64,000 nucleotides of DNA from Marasmius tenuissimus (lineage: Eukaryota > Basidiomycota > Agaricomycetes > Agaricales > Marasmiaceae). Below the pieces are notes generated by a model. The model saw only the letters and a program-made list of their open reading frames with translations, was not told the DNA's origin and ran no database searches. Positions 36,500-47,235 of the stretch are shown piece by piece. The DNA is taken from assembly GCA_029532415.1 (NCBI GenBank), contig JAQOTA010000015.1, positions 1,240,001 to 1,304,000 of the forward strand, given 5' to 3'. Within the stretch, counting starts at the first letter, position 1; each line of letters begins with the position of its first letter. The translations under genes were made by a program, and so were the position numbers.

Positions 36500-36864
36500 A
36501 CAATGAGATTATTCATCTCTGGCCCGCTTTATAAGTCCTGTTGGTGGTCGATGATGAGACGTGGGTCGCGAGACGCCGAATATAGAAATGCGCTCCGCCG
36601 CCCCATGACAAAATAGCTCCCAAAAAGGGGAATGAGTTCTCAGCCGTTCCCAGAGTCCCGGTCTTGACAAGGCATCGGGCAGTCATGGCGTGCCTTTCCA
36701 AATTAGCTTGTGCTGGGCAATTGACTGTGCGCAGCACTGGCCTCCTTTCTCCTTTTCTGTGGCAGACATAGCGTGATCGGTCAAGGACGCTGAGGAGAGC
36801 GACAACCGACGGCAAAACAAATTAATGCTTGCATTAACGTTGTCTTAAGCCACCACCATTTACC

Positions 36865-38660
36865 ATGGCACTTTGCCCTATACCAGGCTTCTCGATTCCA
36901 GCTTCTCTCAAGCAAGTCTTCAGTACCAAAGGTCCCAAAGAATCGGATACCAGCGGCGCCAATACCTTCGTTTTTGACCCGTCGAGTTCACATGGCGACG
37001 ATACCCCAATGACAGTGACAGCACTCACAGACGACGACATTCACGCATCGAATAAGCCATTGGAAACCAGTGTAAATCTGGAAAGCCTACCAGATGTTCA
37101 ACCGGAGCAGCTAGCAAAAGCTTTGGAGGAACTCGTAGAAAACTCGGCTCGGAATCCAGAGGATGTCACCCAAAGCATTCACATGCACCCAATGGTGCTA
37201 TTTAAGATACCATGGATCGACAAGCTCGTACCTGGGCTGGAGAAGCTCGCTGCTTGCTATCATATTGGGAATTTTGTGGTCATTCGGGAAACTAGGAAAC
37301 TGAGATTTGAGAGTATGCCAATTTATGCGAGGTGAGTAACGTCCTAGCGTTTCGAGTCTCGTTGTTGAAGTTGTCTGCTCTTCTGTCAGGATCGGAATGC
37401 ATCTTGTAAATCTTCTCCGTTACTGGCATTGACCGACAGTCTGAGTCAAACTTCTATATGCCAGTTGTTCTACGGTTCACTCAAGGTAGAATTGTTGAAG
37501 AATAAGACGGTCAGTGCGCTATTGAGGGACCAGTCGGTGAAGGTAATCCCGCTTCGTATTTCATCCCTCTGACAGTCGTTTTGAGCCGTTTCTGTACAGC
37601 AAGGAAGAATATACGATAGTTTGGAATCCGTTAAATCAATACCATCCTTCATCAAAACATACGGTATCAGCCTGAACGAATTGCTGGAACCCGACGTGAA
37701 GAAATACAGTACCTTTAACGAATTCTTCTACCGGTGCGAACCTTTCGTTTCGACCCTTTCATTCCGCGCTCACCCTCTCTCTCGTTCAGGAAACTAAAAC
37801 CCGGCGCAAGGCCTGTTCAACACGCTGAAGACTCCCTCTCCATATGCAGTGGTGCGGACTGCCGACTCGTCGTGTACCCAACCACAGATCTGGCCAGGCA
37901 GTTCTGGTATGTGCTCCACCTCCCCTACGCACGTAGCGTTAACATGTTTTAAGGGTGAAAGGCTCCAATTTCACCGTCCCGAATATCCTCAACCTCCAAC
38001 CCGATTCAGCCAAAGCACAAAGTTTCGCCGGGGGGTCCGTCGCCATTTTCCGTTTGGCACCTCAGGACTATCACCGTTTCCATTGTCCTATCGACGGAGT
38101 GGTTGGTGAGGTCGATAATATTGAAGGGCAGTACTATACAGGTGAGTGACCTCGCCTGTCTTCGTTCCTCTTCCACTAAATGCTCTTCGATTTCACCTCA
38201 TCCGCTCTAGTCAACCCTCAAGCAATCAATCAAGACTTTGACGTTCTGACCACCAACGTCAGATCCGTCTTGTACCTTACCCATACCCCTACTGGGAAGC
38301 AGATGGCTTTCGTAGCTGTCGGCGCGCTTCTGGTTGGTAGTGTCCTATGGACCAAAGGCGCAGAGAAGGGCTCCGCCGTTCGACGTGGGGAGGAGTTGGG
38401 GTATTTCGCATACGGAGGGAGTACCATTGTTGTGCTATTTCCACAGGGATGTATCGAGTGAGTTGGTCTGTAGTTCAAGAAACGAGAAAACGACTGACTC
38501 GAACTTGATGATAGCTTCGACGAGGATCTTTTGAACAACTCGAAAATGTCATTGGAAACTCTTGTCAAGGCATGTGTGGATCCGAGTGTTGACTTTGGGG
38601 AATCCATTCTGACATGTCTCGTAGGTTGGGGATTCTATCGGGAGAGCGCCGGGGTCTTAG
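36865..38660 (+). CDS. Phosphatidylserine decarboxylase
   Basis: Seen: nine exons (36865-37331, 37390-37405, 37465-37542, 37600-37733, 37790-37906, 37954-38141, 38211-38457, 38515-38569, 38625-38660) close exactly to 445 residues. The N-terminal 150 residues are family-variable. The catalytic domain follows: LFYGSLKVELL, YSTFNEFFYRKLKPGARPV, ADCRLVVYPTTDLARQFWVKG, HRFHCPIDGVVGEV, AVGALLVGSV, then the self-cleavage region GYFAYGGSTIVVLF, where Ser of GGST becomes the pyruvoyl group, and VKVGDSIGR at the end. Known: the enzyme converts phosphatidylserine to phosphatidylethanolamine. No C2 domain, signal peptide or clear mitochondrial anchor is visible, so this is a short, probably peripheral, isoform. 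Exon 2 is only 16 nt, and the last intron uses GC-AG sites. The related fungal amino-acid decarboxylases were considered, but the VYPT-DLA and FHCPIDG blocks fit true PSD. Confidence 0.9.
38570..38624 (+). other. GC-AG intron in the phosphatidylserine decarboxylase gene
   Basis: The exon ends ...GTCAAG and the intron begins GCATGT and ends CTCGTAG. Joining gives LVKVGDSIGRAPGS, the conserved family ending, whereas no GT donor keeps the frame. The length of 55 nt and the CTGAC branch-like site near the 3' end match neighbouring introns. Confidence 0.75.
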
Positions 38661-38878
38661 ATCCTCTCAATGTTGAATTTAATGTCTTCTCTCTCCGGAG
38701 AGGGTAACGCTTACGACTATCACGAATCTTTCCAGACAATGGTAAATGCATTTGCTTCAGTAATCCAGCCCTCAGACATCCGCCATTCGGGCGGGCTACA
38801 GAAAGAAGAAAGAATTGACAGAAGAACTCTGTCTATCCGGTACACAAAGAATGGTCCAGTCCACAATCGGGTATTCGT

Positions 38879-39964
38879 TCAGAGGCTGTATTGCAGCAAG
38901 TACTCGTATTCCTTCATCGACAAGCGCACAAGCTCCTCCATCCTGTTTGCAACTTCCTGCCCCCATTCTTCCTCCCATTTCTTCTTCTGTTCGTCGATAT
39001 CGATTGGCTTGTCGTACATCTATCTCGTCAAAGGGACATCAGAACCGTTATAGAATGGAGTTCATCCAGTTAACCCACCGCGTCCTGAATAACCCCCGTA
39101 GACCGCAACACCTTCCCCGTAAACGCGTCCAACGTCTTTGGCATCTTGACATTCTTCGACTCCCATTCATATTTGATGTTCGTCTCGTCCAACCCGAGCC
39201 TCTCACAGACCTTACCCATCACCTCCTGCGTGTTTTTGACCAGTCTCTCACCATCAATGACAATCGGGGCTGCACCATTGTTCAGGGCTTTGTAGAAATC
39301 AAAGACTTGTATCTGGTTTTTGAACGACGTGGATGTAGCTGTTTCTTCTGCAAAGACTTTTTCGACAAACGATGCCTCTGCTGAGAGAGCTTTGAGGTAC
39401 GAGGGGAGGACGAGGGCCGGGTGTCGGATGGTGAATATGGGGGTTAGGGTGAGGGCGAAACGGTCGGGGAAGAATGTGGGATTCGGGACTGGGAGTTCTC
39501 TGTCGGCGTTCGCCCCGTCAAGTTTGGAATCGACTATTTTGGGCTTTTCGGGCATGGACGTCCTGGGGACGGTTGGTGGCGTGAGCATCATCGCGTGGTC
39601 CATGATGAGGGGGATGTTTCCCTGATGACGATTGGGGTGCAGGTTATTGTTAGTATGTCGTGCCAGTGTGAGATTTTGAAGTACGAAAGACGTTCACCTT
39701 TTCCTCGACCTCCTTTATCCACTTTTGCGTAGCGTCCATGCTGTTTTGGTAGTTCTTTTGCTCCCATACAGGGAAGGCGGGCATGAACTTGTAGTCCTCT
39801 CGATCTCCTGCAGCTTGTCTGTCCGTGCCGAGGAAATACGACGCGAAGAATAGATATTGGGTCTGGGTGACGTTTGGATGTCCCTCCATCAGTCGCATGA
39901 AGAGGTTACTGGTAGTTCGAGGGTGGGAGAACAACCAGATACGACGGGATTGTTCGGTGGACAT
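38879..39964 (-). CDS. Sulfotransferase-like P-loop protein, tandem copy A
   Basis: Seen: three exons (39698-39964, 39079-39621, 38879-39019) joined in frame to 316 residues. The N-terminus MSTEQSRRIWLFSHPRTTSNLFMRLM has the 5'-phosphosulfate-binding type loop (HPRTTSN). LTPIFTIRHPALVLPSYLKA resembles the 3'-phosphate motif with its Arg and Ser. The C-terminus is helical (KKKWEEEWGQEVANRMEEL). Known: fungal members of this broad fold are usually annotated only as P-loop or sulfotransferase-family proteins, and most lack tested substrates. No signal peptide or membrane anchor, so probably cytosolic. A second copy with the same exon layout lies upstream at 40626-41714, and about 90 bp of 3' flank is also similar, showing a tandem duplication of about 1.75 kb. 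It converges on the decarboxylase gene with about 220 bp between stops. Confidence 0.75.
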
Positions 39965-40625
39965 ATTGTTGTCGACGTGCTGGAAGGGTGAAGTTGGGTG
40001 TGTTTGGAAGAGAGAGAAGACGGTGAGAGAACGCTGCGCTTTGAATCCCATGACTTTATACTGGGGTTGAAGTCGGTTTCTTATTCGATCCGATTGTTCG
40101 TTCGTTACCATGGTCCGAGTGCACATCAATGAATTCTTTCTCCCGACTTGGTGATCAAAGATATCGAGTCCTGGGTTGGGAGCCCAAAGGATTGAACAAG
40201 GTTGAACGTGTTCATGGGTAAGCGAGACAGGCGTGGCACCTTAGGCTTGTCCGCAGTTCCCAGCTCTCAATCTGTGAGCAATGCCAGAGGTATCCTTTAA
40301 TACGAGTCGGTGGATTGTAAGCGTCGAGATTCAATAGGCATCAGCGGAGATTTTTTTTTTACTTCAGGCACGTGTGGATATCGATATGGGTTGATTGAGA
40401 TCCGTTCCTGAGGGTTGGAGGATTCTGGACTGATCGAGCTTGACGTATTCACTAGAAAGAAGAGATGCTCACAACTATTCCGATATCTTCAACTTGTTGT
40501 GAAGTAGAGAGTGTAGTGCCTTGCAAGTCGGCCATTGGGTGGACTAGAGAAAGAAGAACGAAATGGCAGAGGAACTCTATCGACCTATTATACAAAGAAT
40601 GCCCGGTCTATGGACGTACCTGGGA

Positions 40626-41714
40626 CTAGAGGCTGTATTGAAGAAGATACTCGTAATCCTTCATCGCGTCGCGCACAAGCTCTTCCATCCTGTTCGCAAC
40701 CTCCTGTCCCCAAGTCTTCTCCCACTTCTTCTTCTGCTCATCAATATCGACTGGCTTGTCGTACATCTGATCCGCCAAAAGGTCATCAGAAGCGTTGAGA
40801 GACGAAACGAACAATCGAATACTTACCGCGTCCTGGATAACCCCCGTAGATCTGTTGACCTTCCCGGTGAACGCATCCATAGTCTTCGGGAGGTTCACAT
40901 CCTTTGATTCCCACTCGTACTTGACGTTCGACTCGTCCAATCCGAGCTTCTCACAGACCTTCTTCATCACTGCCTGCGTGTTCTTCACCAATCTCTCACC
41001 GTCGACAACGACAGGAGGTTCGCCGTTCAGAGCTTTGTAGAAATCAAAGACTTGTATCTGGTTCTTGAACGACGTCGCGGTAGCGCATTCCTCTCCGAAG
41101 ATTGATTCAACTGCTGATGCTTCTGTTGAAACAGCTTTCAAATACGAGGGGAGAACGAGTGCAGGGTGGCGCATAGTGAAGACGGGGGTCAGGGTGAGAG
41201 CGAAGCGGTCGGGGAGGAATGTGGGGTTCGGAATGGGTAGTTTGCTCTCGGCTTTGGAAGACACTCGACCGCCGTCGAGTTTGGAATCGGTTACTTTGGG
41301 TTTTCCGGGCATGGAAGTGCGGGGAACGGTTGGGGATGTGAGCATCATTGCGTGATCCATAATGAGAGGGATGTTTCCCTAATGAGGATTTGGAGGTAGC
41401 TTGAGTTTGGATGCCTCTGGGAATCGAAGAGGAGTGAAAAACAATACCTTTTCTTCGACCTCCTTCATCCATTTCTGCGTAGCATCGATGCTATTTTGGT
41501 AGTTCTTCTGCTCCCATACGGGGAATGCAGGCATGTACTTGTAATCTTCCCGGTCACCTGCTGCCTGCCTGTCCGGCCCCAGGAAGTACGGCGCAAAGAA
41601 CAGGTACTGAGTCTGAGTGATGTTCGGGTGTCCCTCCATCAACCGCATGAACAGATTGCTGGTAGTTCGTGGCTGAGAGAACAACCAAAGACGACGAGAT
41701 TGCTCGGTAGACAT
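40626..41714 (-). CDS. Sulfotransferase-like P-loop protein, tandem copy B
   Basis: Seen: exons 41448-41714, 40827-41378 and 40626-40766 join to 319 residues with intron positions and phases identical to copy A. The nucleotide-binding loop (SQPRTTSNLFMRLM) changes the His before PRTT to Gln; the RHPALVLPSYLKA motif is intact. It differs most around SKLDGGRVSSKAESKLP, where it has a few extra residues, and in the spacing before the RHP motif. The end reads KKKWEKTWGQEVANRMEEL, VRDAMKDYEYLLQYSL. Both copies look intact, so both may be functional; divergence at the loop could mean a changed ligand (inference). No secretion signal. The 5' flank resembles that of copy A only weakly. Confidence 0.75.
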
Positions 41715-42173
41715 GCTGATGTTGAGTACGGGTTAGAGTGGTGTAGTTGGATGAGTTTCGGTGTATGAAATGGGTGAGGGAAGATGGGAGAACATGGTCG
41801 GAGTGTTATAACCTTTATACCGCTAATGTCGGGTCCTTTACAACATCCTCATTCGAGATTTTTACCGAAACGTCCGAATGAATTGCTACGGTCCGACTAG
41901 ACGTCGAGCTTTGTGAAATCATTCTCTACCTTCGTGATCGAAGGCATGAGTTCGGGTATTGATGCGGGGATTCGTTTGTACTGAGTTGGACTTTGAGAAT
42001 TTACCCGTTCGTGGGTAACAAAGAGTGAGATGGGTATGGTGGTTCATATCTTGACATACTCATATGTGTCATTTGTCCGCAACAGCTGGTGGTCGACTTT
42101 GGTGGGCAACCCCATGTTACGGCTGTCTGAGGTATTCTCCCGTGCGAGGTCGATGATGGCGTGGTAAGCATCG

Positions 42174-42966
42174 TTAGGCATCGTCAATAGACGTGCCGTT
42201 GGAAAGGCCGCGGACAAGTGCTGTTTGCACTGTGTTATTCGAGGGTAGAACTCTAGTTCAAGGTAAATTGACTTACCTTGAAGATAGGTATCTAGTGGTT
42301 CCTGTGAGAGTCCAATGTCCATGGGCAAGTCGGGGAAAGCAGAATTCGTGGGGCCAGCCTGAACGCGAGATGAACATTCATTTTTGTGTCCATATATCAG
42401 CGGGTCCTCCTAATCTGAAGAAAAGTCTAAGAGGTCAGTGCACAGATCCTTGGAGACTTGAGAACGGTGCGGTTGTACTGTCTGACTATGTTGTTTGACT
42501 GACTGTGTAATCCTCCTGTCCACAACCATCATCCACTCGTGAGGGCATTTGCAACTTTCCCTACGTTGTTGGAATGCTCGTCTGGGATCAAAAGCTTTCT
42601 GCAGCAATCTCCTCTCCTCTGGCTTTTGTGATCTATCCAATGTCAGTCTTCAATCACTATAGGGTGACGCGTCCGATTTTTCGCGTCAAGGTATGTTGGT
42701 TCATATCCCGAGTTTTGCTTCATCGCTTTGCGATCCAGTAGAGCTGATTGGGAGATGCAGTGCGACCTGACAGGCGAAGCAACATGGTGGTCATGAGCAA
42801 CCTTGACAATGCTGTTGCAGAGTGGCTCAGCAGCTCTCACTCCGGGCTGTAACCAAACAAGGTCATTATCAGAAACTGGGTCTTGGCCAATCCGTGCGTT
42901 TCTTCCTTTTCTAGCATCAATCACCTCGTGTCGCTCTTCCAGAACGGCAATTCCTCTCTGAGCCAC
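42174..42966 (-). CDS. Possible multi-exon hypothetical gene
   Basis: Weak call. A 47-nt intron with good sites (GTAAGTCAATTTACC to AACACAG, about 42230-42276) would join EPLDTYLQ to VQTALVRGLSNGTSIDDA and a stop at 42174. Upstream minus frames include a GTTACAG acceptor followed by PGVRAAEPLCNSIVK and an open frame starting at 42966. I could not chain the parts into one protein and recognise no domain. If real, it would be divergent from the zinc-finger gene with about 106 bp between starts. Confidence 0.2.
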
Positions 42967-43072
42967 TCAATAATGAACAGAAAAGGCAGAAATAGTCGGA
43001 AATCAGGTCGAAACCAATCCTCCTGGTTCTACCCCTACCACGACCTTTATAAACGTGCTGTTAGATCGCAGC

Positions 43073-44736
43073 ATGGATTCCCCAACAGCCCGCGACAGCG
43101 TGTCTGTAGAACCTCCCCCGGACCAGCAAATCCCTCTTGATTCCAGTCCTTCCAAAGAGATGGCTCCCCCCAAATCAAAGGTGCGCGATTATCCCCCTCT
43201 CGTTCAAATTTCTTGAATTACCTCTCTGGATAGAAACCTCAAAACCACCCTGATGGTGAACAATGCGAAGTTTGTGGGCTGGTTCTCGCCCGTCGTGGCG
43301 ATATGCCGAGGCACATGAGAACTCATCTGGAAGACAAGAGCCATATGTTCGTCGATCTAACCTAATATCTGTTCATCTAGCAACTTTACTCACCTCTTTT
43401 CACAGGCTGCACCGATGCACTTGGGAAGGCTGCGATTACTCGAGTTTACAAAGAGGCAACGTGGATACACACTACAGGACACAGTGCGTAATCAGATGAC
43501 TCTAGTAGAAGCACCGATCTGCTCACAACACGCTACAGCACGAAAGAGCAGACACACATCTGCCCGGACTGCGAGTTCAAGTCTGTCGATGGAGGCTCAC
43601 TCACACGACACAGGAGGAGAAAGCACGGTTACGTTCCCAAGCCTCGAAAGTCGCGCTATAATGCGCCACAACCGCTTACATCTACCTCTGCAACACCAGA
43701 ACCATCCACATCTACTGCAGCTTCCCGTGCTAGTCGACGCCACCAGCCGTACTCACGTCCACCCTCCGAATCTTGCGAGTCTTCCAACCGATCCTCACCA
43801 ACGCCCGAGCGTGAGTCCTCCACTACCCCAGCTCCGGCCGACGTCACTACAACCACGGCCTTCCCTGTCATCATCCCAGATGAGCCCAACAACATGACCC
43901 TTGTTCTCTCCGACTGCAAGGCCCTCGCAACAGGCATAGACGCGTGCGAAGACTATCCCCTCGACTTCATGAACTTCTGGCAACCACGAGACTCCCAAGA
44001 CTACGAACGTATCGGTCGCGGTCCGAAAGCCATGCACGCTGCCGCGGATGCTACATATCAGATGCAGGACAGCATGCCTCTCCTGATCACAGAGAAGGGG
44101 TCTGTTCCCCCGTTTTCGTACCTGGGGTGGACTTTGGAGGATTTGATTGAATCTCCGAACGCTTCGGCCATGCAAGCATGGGATCTGAATGATGAGCATT
44201 TGGTCGGATGTCTGAATCTGAATCCCCCAAAGTTTTCGGCCAAGCAGGACTGGGATCTGGACGCTACCGCTGAGGATGCCCAGGTTGACGTTCACATGGG
44301 AGAACAGTGTGTTGTCTCATTGCCGCCTGTGGTCGAGGAGATGGACATGAATCGCATGGCACCCGACTCGGACCAGTCGCACGCAATTCAGTGGGACACG
44401 ACTTCGTACAATGTCCCTTCATACCCTGAGGACAGCATGTTCGATTACGACGCCATGTATGATGGAATCGAGCCACCTCCTCTGCCTTACGACTGGCTTC
44501 CTCTCGAGCCATACTCCGCTGCTCCCTCAGCAACATCCCTCGGGTGGAACGTAGATTTTGGCTTGACCTCCGCGGCTTCATCACCTTATTCTTCTACAAT
44601 CCCCTTAGATCCTTTTTTACAGCTCTCCACGGATTCGCCGATGTCGGAGGACCCTAGCCAATATATCCCCAGCCCTCAGTCTATTCCTCCCTTACCTTTA
44701 TACCCTAGCACTCCTTTCGAGTGGGAGCAGCTATAG
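43073..44736 (+). CDS. C2H2 zinc-finger transcription factor
   Basis: Seen: exons 43073-43180, 43234-43346, 43406-43483 and 43539-44736 join to 498 residues. Three C2H2 fingers sit between about residues 40 and 115: CEVCGLVLARRGDMPRHMRTH; a C-x4-C finger CTWEGCDYSSLQRGNVDTH; and CPDCEFKSVDGGSLTRHRRRKH. Each finger is split or flanked by an intron. A basic KPRKSRY follows, then a Ser/Thr/Pro-rich linker. The C-terminal 270 residues are acidic, with Pro and aromatic residues (DYPLDFMNFWQP, MFDYDAMYDGIEPPPLPYDW), typical of an activation region. Known: such proteins bind DNA in the nucleus; the target is not predictable here. It lies next to sulfotransferase-like copy B and could regulate local genes, but nothing shows this. 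A hairpin lies about 190 nt past the stop. Confidence 0.85.
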
Positions 44737-44920
44737 CTGTTCAAGGACAATCTTCTAGATCGGATATAATCTAGATGTCTCTTTCATATCTTTATTCCTT
44801 CACATTTATCCCACATCTAATCGCACACTTATGTGCATTACTCCGACTGCTCTTAGTGGTCCTTAGCATCGCCATTTTTCTCTCTCTAGCAGTTACACCA
44901 CCTCATCATAAGACTCGAGG

Positions 44921-44960
44921 CCATTCACTTCGCCGCGCTCACCGGCTGCGAAGTGAGTGG
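44921..44960. repeat. Inverted repeat, 13-bp stem, downstream of the zinc-finger gene
   Basis: CCATTCACTTCGC (44921-44933) and GCGAAGTGAGTGG (44948-44960) pair over 13 bp with one G-U pair and a 14-nt loop, followed by TTTT. It may lie in the 3' untranslated region of the zinc-finger mRNA. Structure is seen; function is not known. Confidence 0.6.
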
Positions 44961-45220
44961 TTTTGAGTCTATCTGTAACCTCATCACTGTGTTTCTATTT
45001 TCCTGTACATATACCGGAGATTCTCCTGTTGTTCTTTTATTTGCTGTATCATTTACTCGGAGTCGTTTCAGTCCTACCACAGAGTACCTACCCCAGCTCA
45101 CTCAATTGATTTACAAATTCCAGTTTCCTTTTCCATGTGTGCGAAATCGCCATCAAAGTCAGTCTCGACCTCACAGATGCAGAAGCTATCTGATCTCTAA
45201 ACCGTACCAACAAGTTGACT

Positions 45221-46209
45221 ATGAGTCCCCGAACAAACGAAGAATGGACCACGCTAATTACTCAAAAGATTACCGAAGTCCTTGCTGACACAACCGAACC
45301 GACCTCTTCTTCGTTCTCTTCCCTCACCACGCCAAACGAGACGTTTGCGTTGGCCATCGATCATACGTTGCTCAAGCCAGATGCGACACCTACTCAGATT
45401 GATCAGCTTGTGAATGAGGCGGTTAAATATCGATTCAGGGTGAGTGGTTGGGTCGTAAATTGGTATTGTCTATTATGACTGACACCTACTGCATGACTTT
45501 CTAGTCATGCTGTATCAACGGTCTCTACGTGAAACAAGTCGCTGAAAAACTCGAAGCTGCGTCCTCGAAGACCATCGCATGCGCAGTTATTGGGTTCCCA
45601 TTGGGGGCTGGCACGACTGCTACAAAGGCATTGTCTGTATACGTTCCTGAGAATACCACTTCCATTATTCCTCATCATGCATTATCCCTTTATACAGTGA
45701 AACGCGCGACGCCATAACCTCTGGAGCCCAAGAAATCGACATGGTTATCCCCGTCGGTCTTCTCAAATCGCAAGACTACGCAGCAGTCCACACCGATATT
45801 TCGTTCGTCGTTCAGTCAGCAGCGCCGGTTCCCGTCAAGGTCATTCTGGAAACTGTATTCCTCAGCAAGGAAGAGATTATTGCAGCGTCTTACATTGCTG
45901 CCGAGGCAGGCGCAGCTTTCGTCAAGACTTCTACGGGCTTCCTTGGCGGCGGGGCGACGGAGGAGGACGTGAGGGTGATGTGGAGAACGGTCAGGTATCT
46001 AGAAGGCAGGGTGAGAGTGAAGGCGAGTGGAGGGGTCAGGTCGTTCGAGAAGTGCGTGGAGATGTTCAAGGCTGGGGCAGAGAGGATTGGGACGTGAGTG
46101 CTTTTTTCTCTCCATAGGTTTCTTCTCAGGGCTGGACAACTGTTTTGACTACAGATCATCGGGTGCCTCGATCATGGCATCGACTACAGCAGCGGAGGGT
46201 GCATATTGA
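45221..46209 (+). CDS. Deoxyribose-phosphate aldolase
   Basis: Seen: exons 45221-45439, 45505-45632, 45698-46093 and 46155-46209 join to 265 residues. DERA signatures in order: [93 protein letters not shown] with the Schiff-base Lys, [13 protein letters not shown] with the proton-relay Lys, and ERIGTSSGASIM. Known: cleaves 2-deoxyribose 5-phosphate to glyceraldehyde 3-phosphate and acetaldehyde, in the cytosol, for deoxynucleoside breakdown. Length is normal plus about 30 N-terminal residues. The second intron has a less usual donor (GTCTGT); it is chosen because only it restores KAFETRDAI. All catalytic residues are present. Confidence 0.95.
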
Positions 46210-46733
46210 AACTGAACACCGAACGAATTACAGTGTAGAAGGAGAACAAATGAAATGACTTTGCCCCGTTTGGAACTCTCGTTCTCGAGTCCACTACGAA
46301 GAGATCAGTAGCTCTGGTACTGCTTACAACAAAGTTATTGCCTAGAGGTCGTCAGAGAACTCCCATAAAGATCATTACATCTCTGTCGTATCACCCCGTA
46401 CGGAAATAACGAGTCCGTCATTGTCCCAACTCGGAAAACGTCAGCCCGCTATAACCCATCATCACCCAAATATCAGGATCATTGGAGTTTGGTCGTGAAG
46501 GACATAGCGTTCGTCTAAAGAACAGCATAACATGAAGGATACAGACACAATAACAAGCGGCACCGATATTACATCCGGATTCCCGACTCCAAGGTAGCGG
46601 GTCATTGGATACATCTACGAACATTTGATTCTAGTCAGTGTCGTGATCGCGAGGGACTCGGAGATAGGGACACTCACATAGCATTAAGCATAGGTCATAA
46701 TCAAGCAGTCTTCCCGCCCCAAAATAACGTTTC

Positions 46734-47235
46734 TCACTGATCATCCTGATTCTGATGTAGGACCCTCATCTCCCTAGTGGGACGACTCACGAGTACGAAG
46801 TCGGGAGGTATGGACGAGAACCGTTGGGACTTGCGAGGGCATGAACTCTGGTTCATGCGTTTCCATGTTAGGACGAGGCCTCTTCTAACGCTCCGATTGC
46901 GACTGATTCCGCGATTATCTCCAGTCGATCGTAACTGTGCCGTGAGAGGTTGATCGTCAGACACAGCACTGGACCTGGTAGCAGTACTAGAGGCACTAGC
47001 TGTGCTTGTTGCCTTGGAGCGACGACGTTGAAGGACGCGGCGGCTAGATGAGGGCAGAGTTTGATTGTTATGTTGCCGGGTGGTAGTCGACATGAACTCA
47101 CTTGCGTGGAGGCATCCAACTAGACCTGGATTTGGTGTTATCATCTTTCGCACTTGCTCTAGTTCGGTCTTTGGGTACGGTCGTCGACCGGTGCCGAAGT
47201 GAGAGGAAGCGAAGAGGGAGACAGAACATAGTCAT
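46734..47235 (-). CDS. Small basic orphan protein, tandem copy A
   Basis: Seen: exons 47102-47235 and 46734-47043 with a 58-nt intron join to 147 residues. The N-terminus MTMFCLPLRFLSLRHRST is followed by a Ser/Thr/Arg-rich centre (RRVLQRRRSKATSTASASS). The C-terminus has the conserved block RGLVLTWKRMNQSSCPRKSQRFSSIPPDFVLVSRPTREM. The tandem copy at 48385-48923 shares the same start, intron phase and C-terminal block. No known domain. The protein is strongly basic; the hydrophobic first 15 residues are too short for a sure signal sequence. Start: the Met directly shared by both copies (PNMTMFC versus LNMVMFC). Function unknown. Confidence 0.65.

Noticed and set aside
36865..38660. Amino-acid decarboxylase of the PSD-like secondary-metabolism type
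   Set aside because: The blocks around VYPT-DLA, FHCPIDG and GGST fit true phosphatidylserine decarboxylases.
40165..40225. tRNA-like stretch (GGGTTGGGAGCCC...GGTTGAACGTG)
   Set aside because: No acceptor or anticodon stem can be formed.
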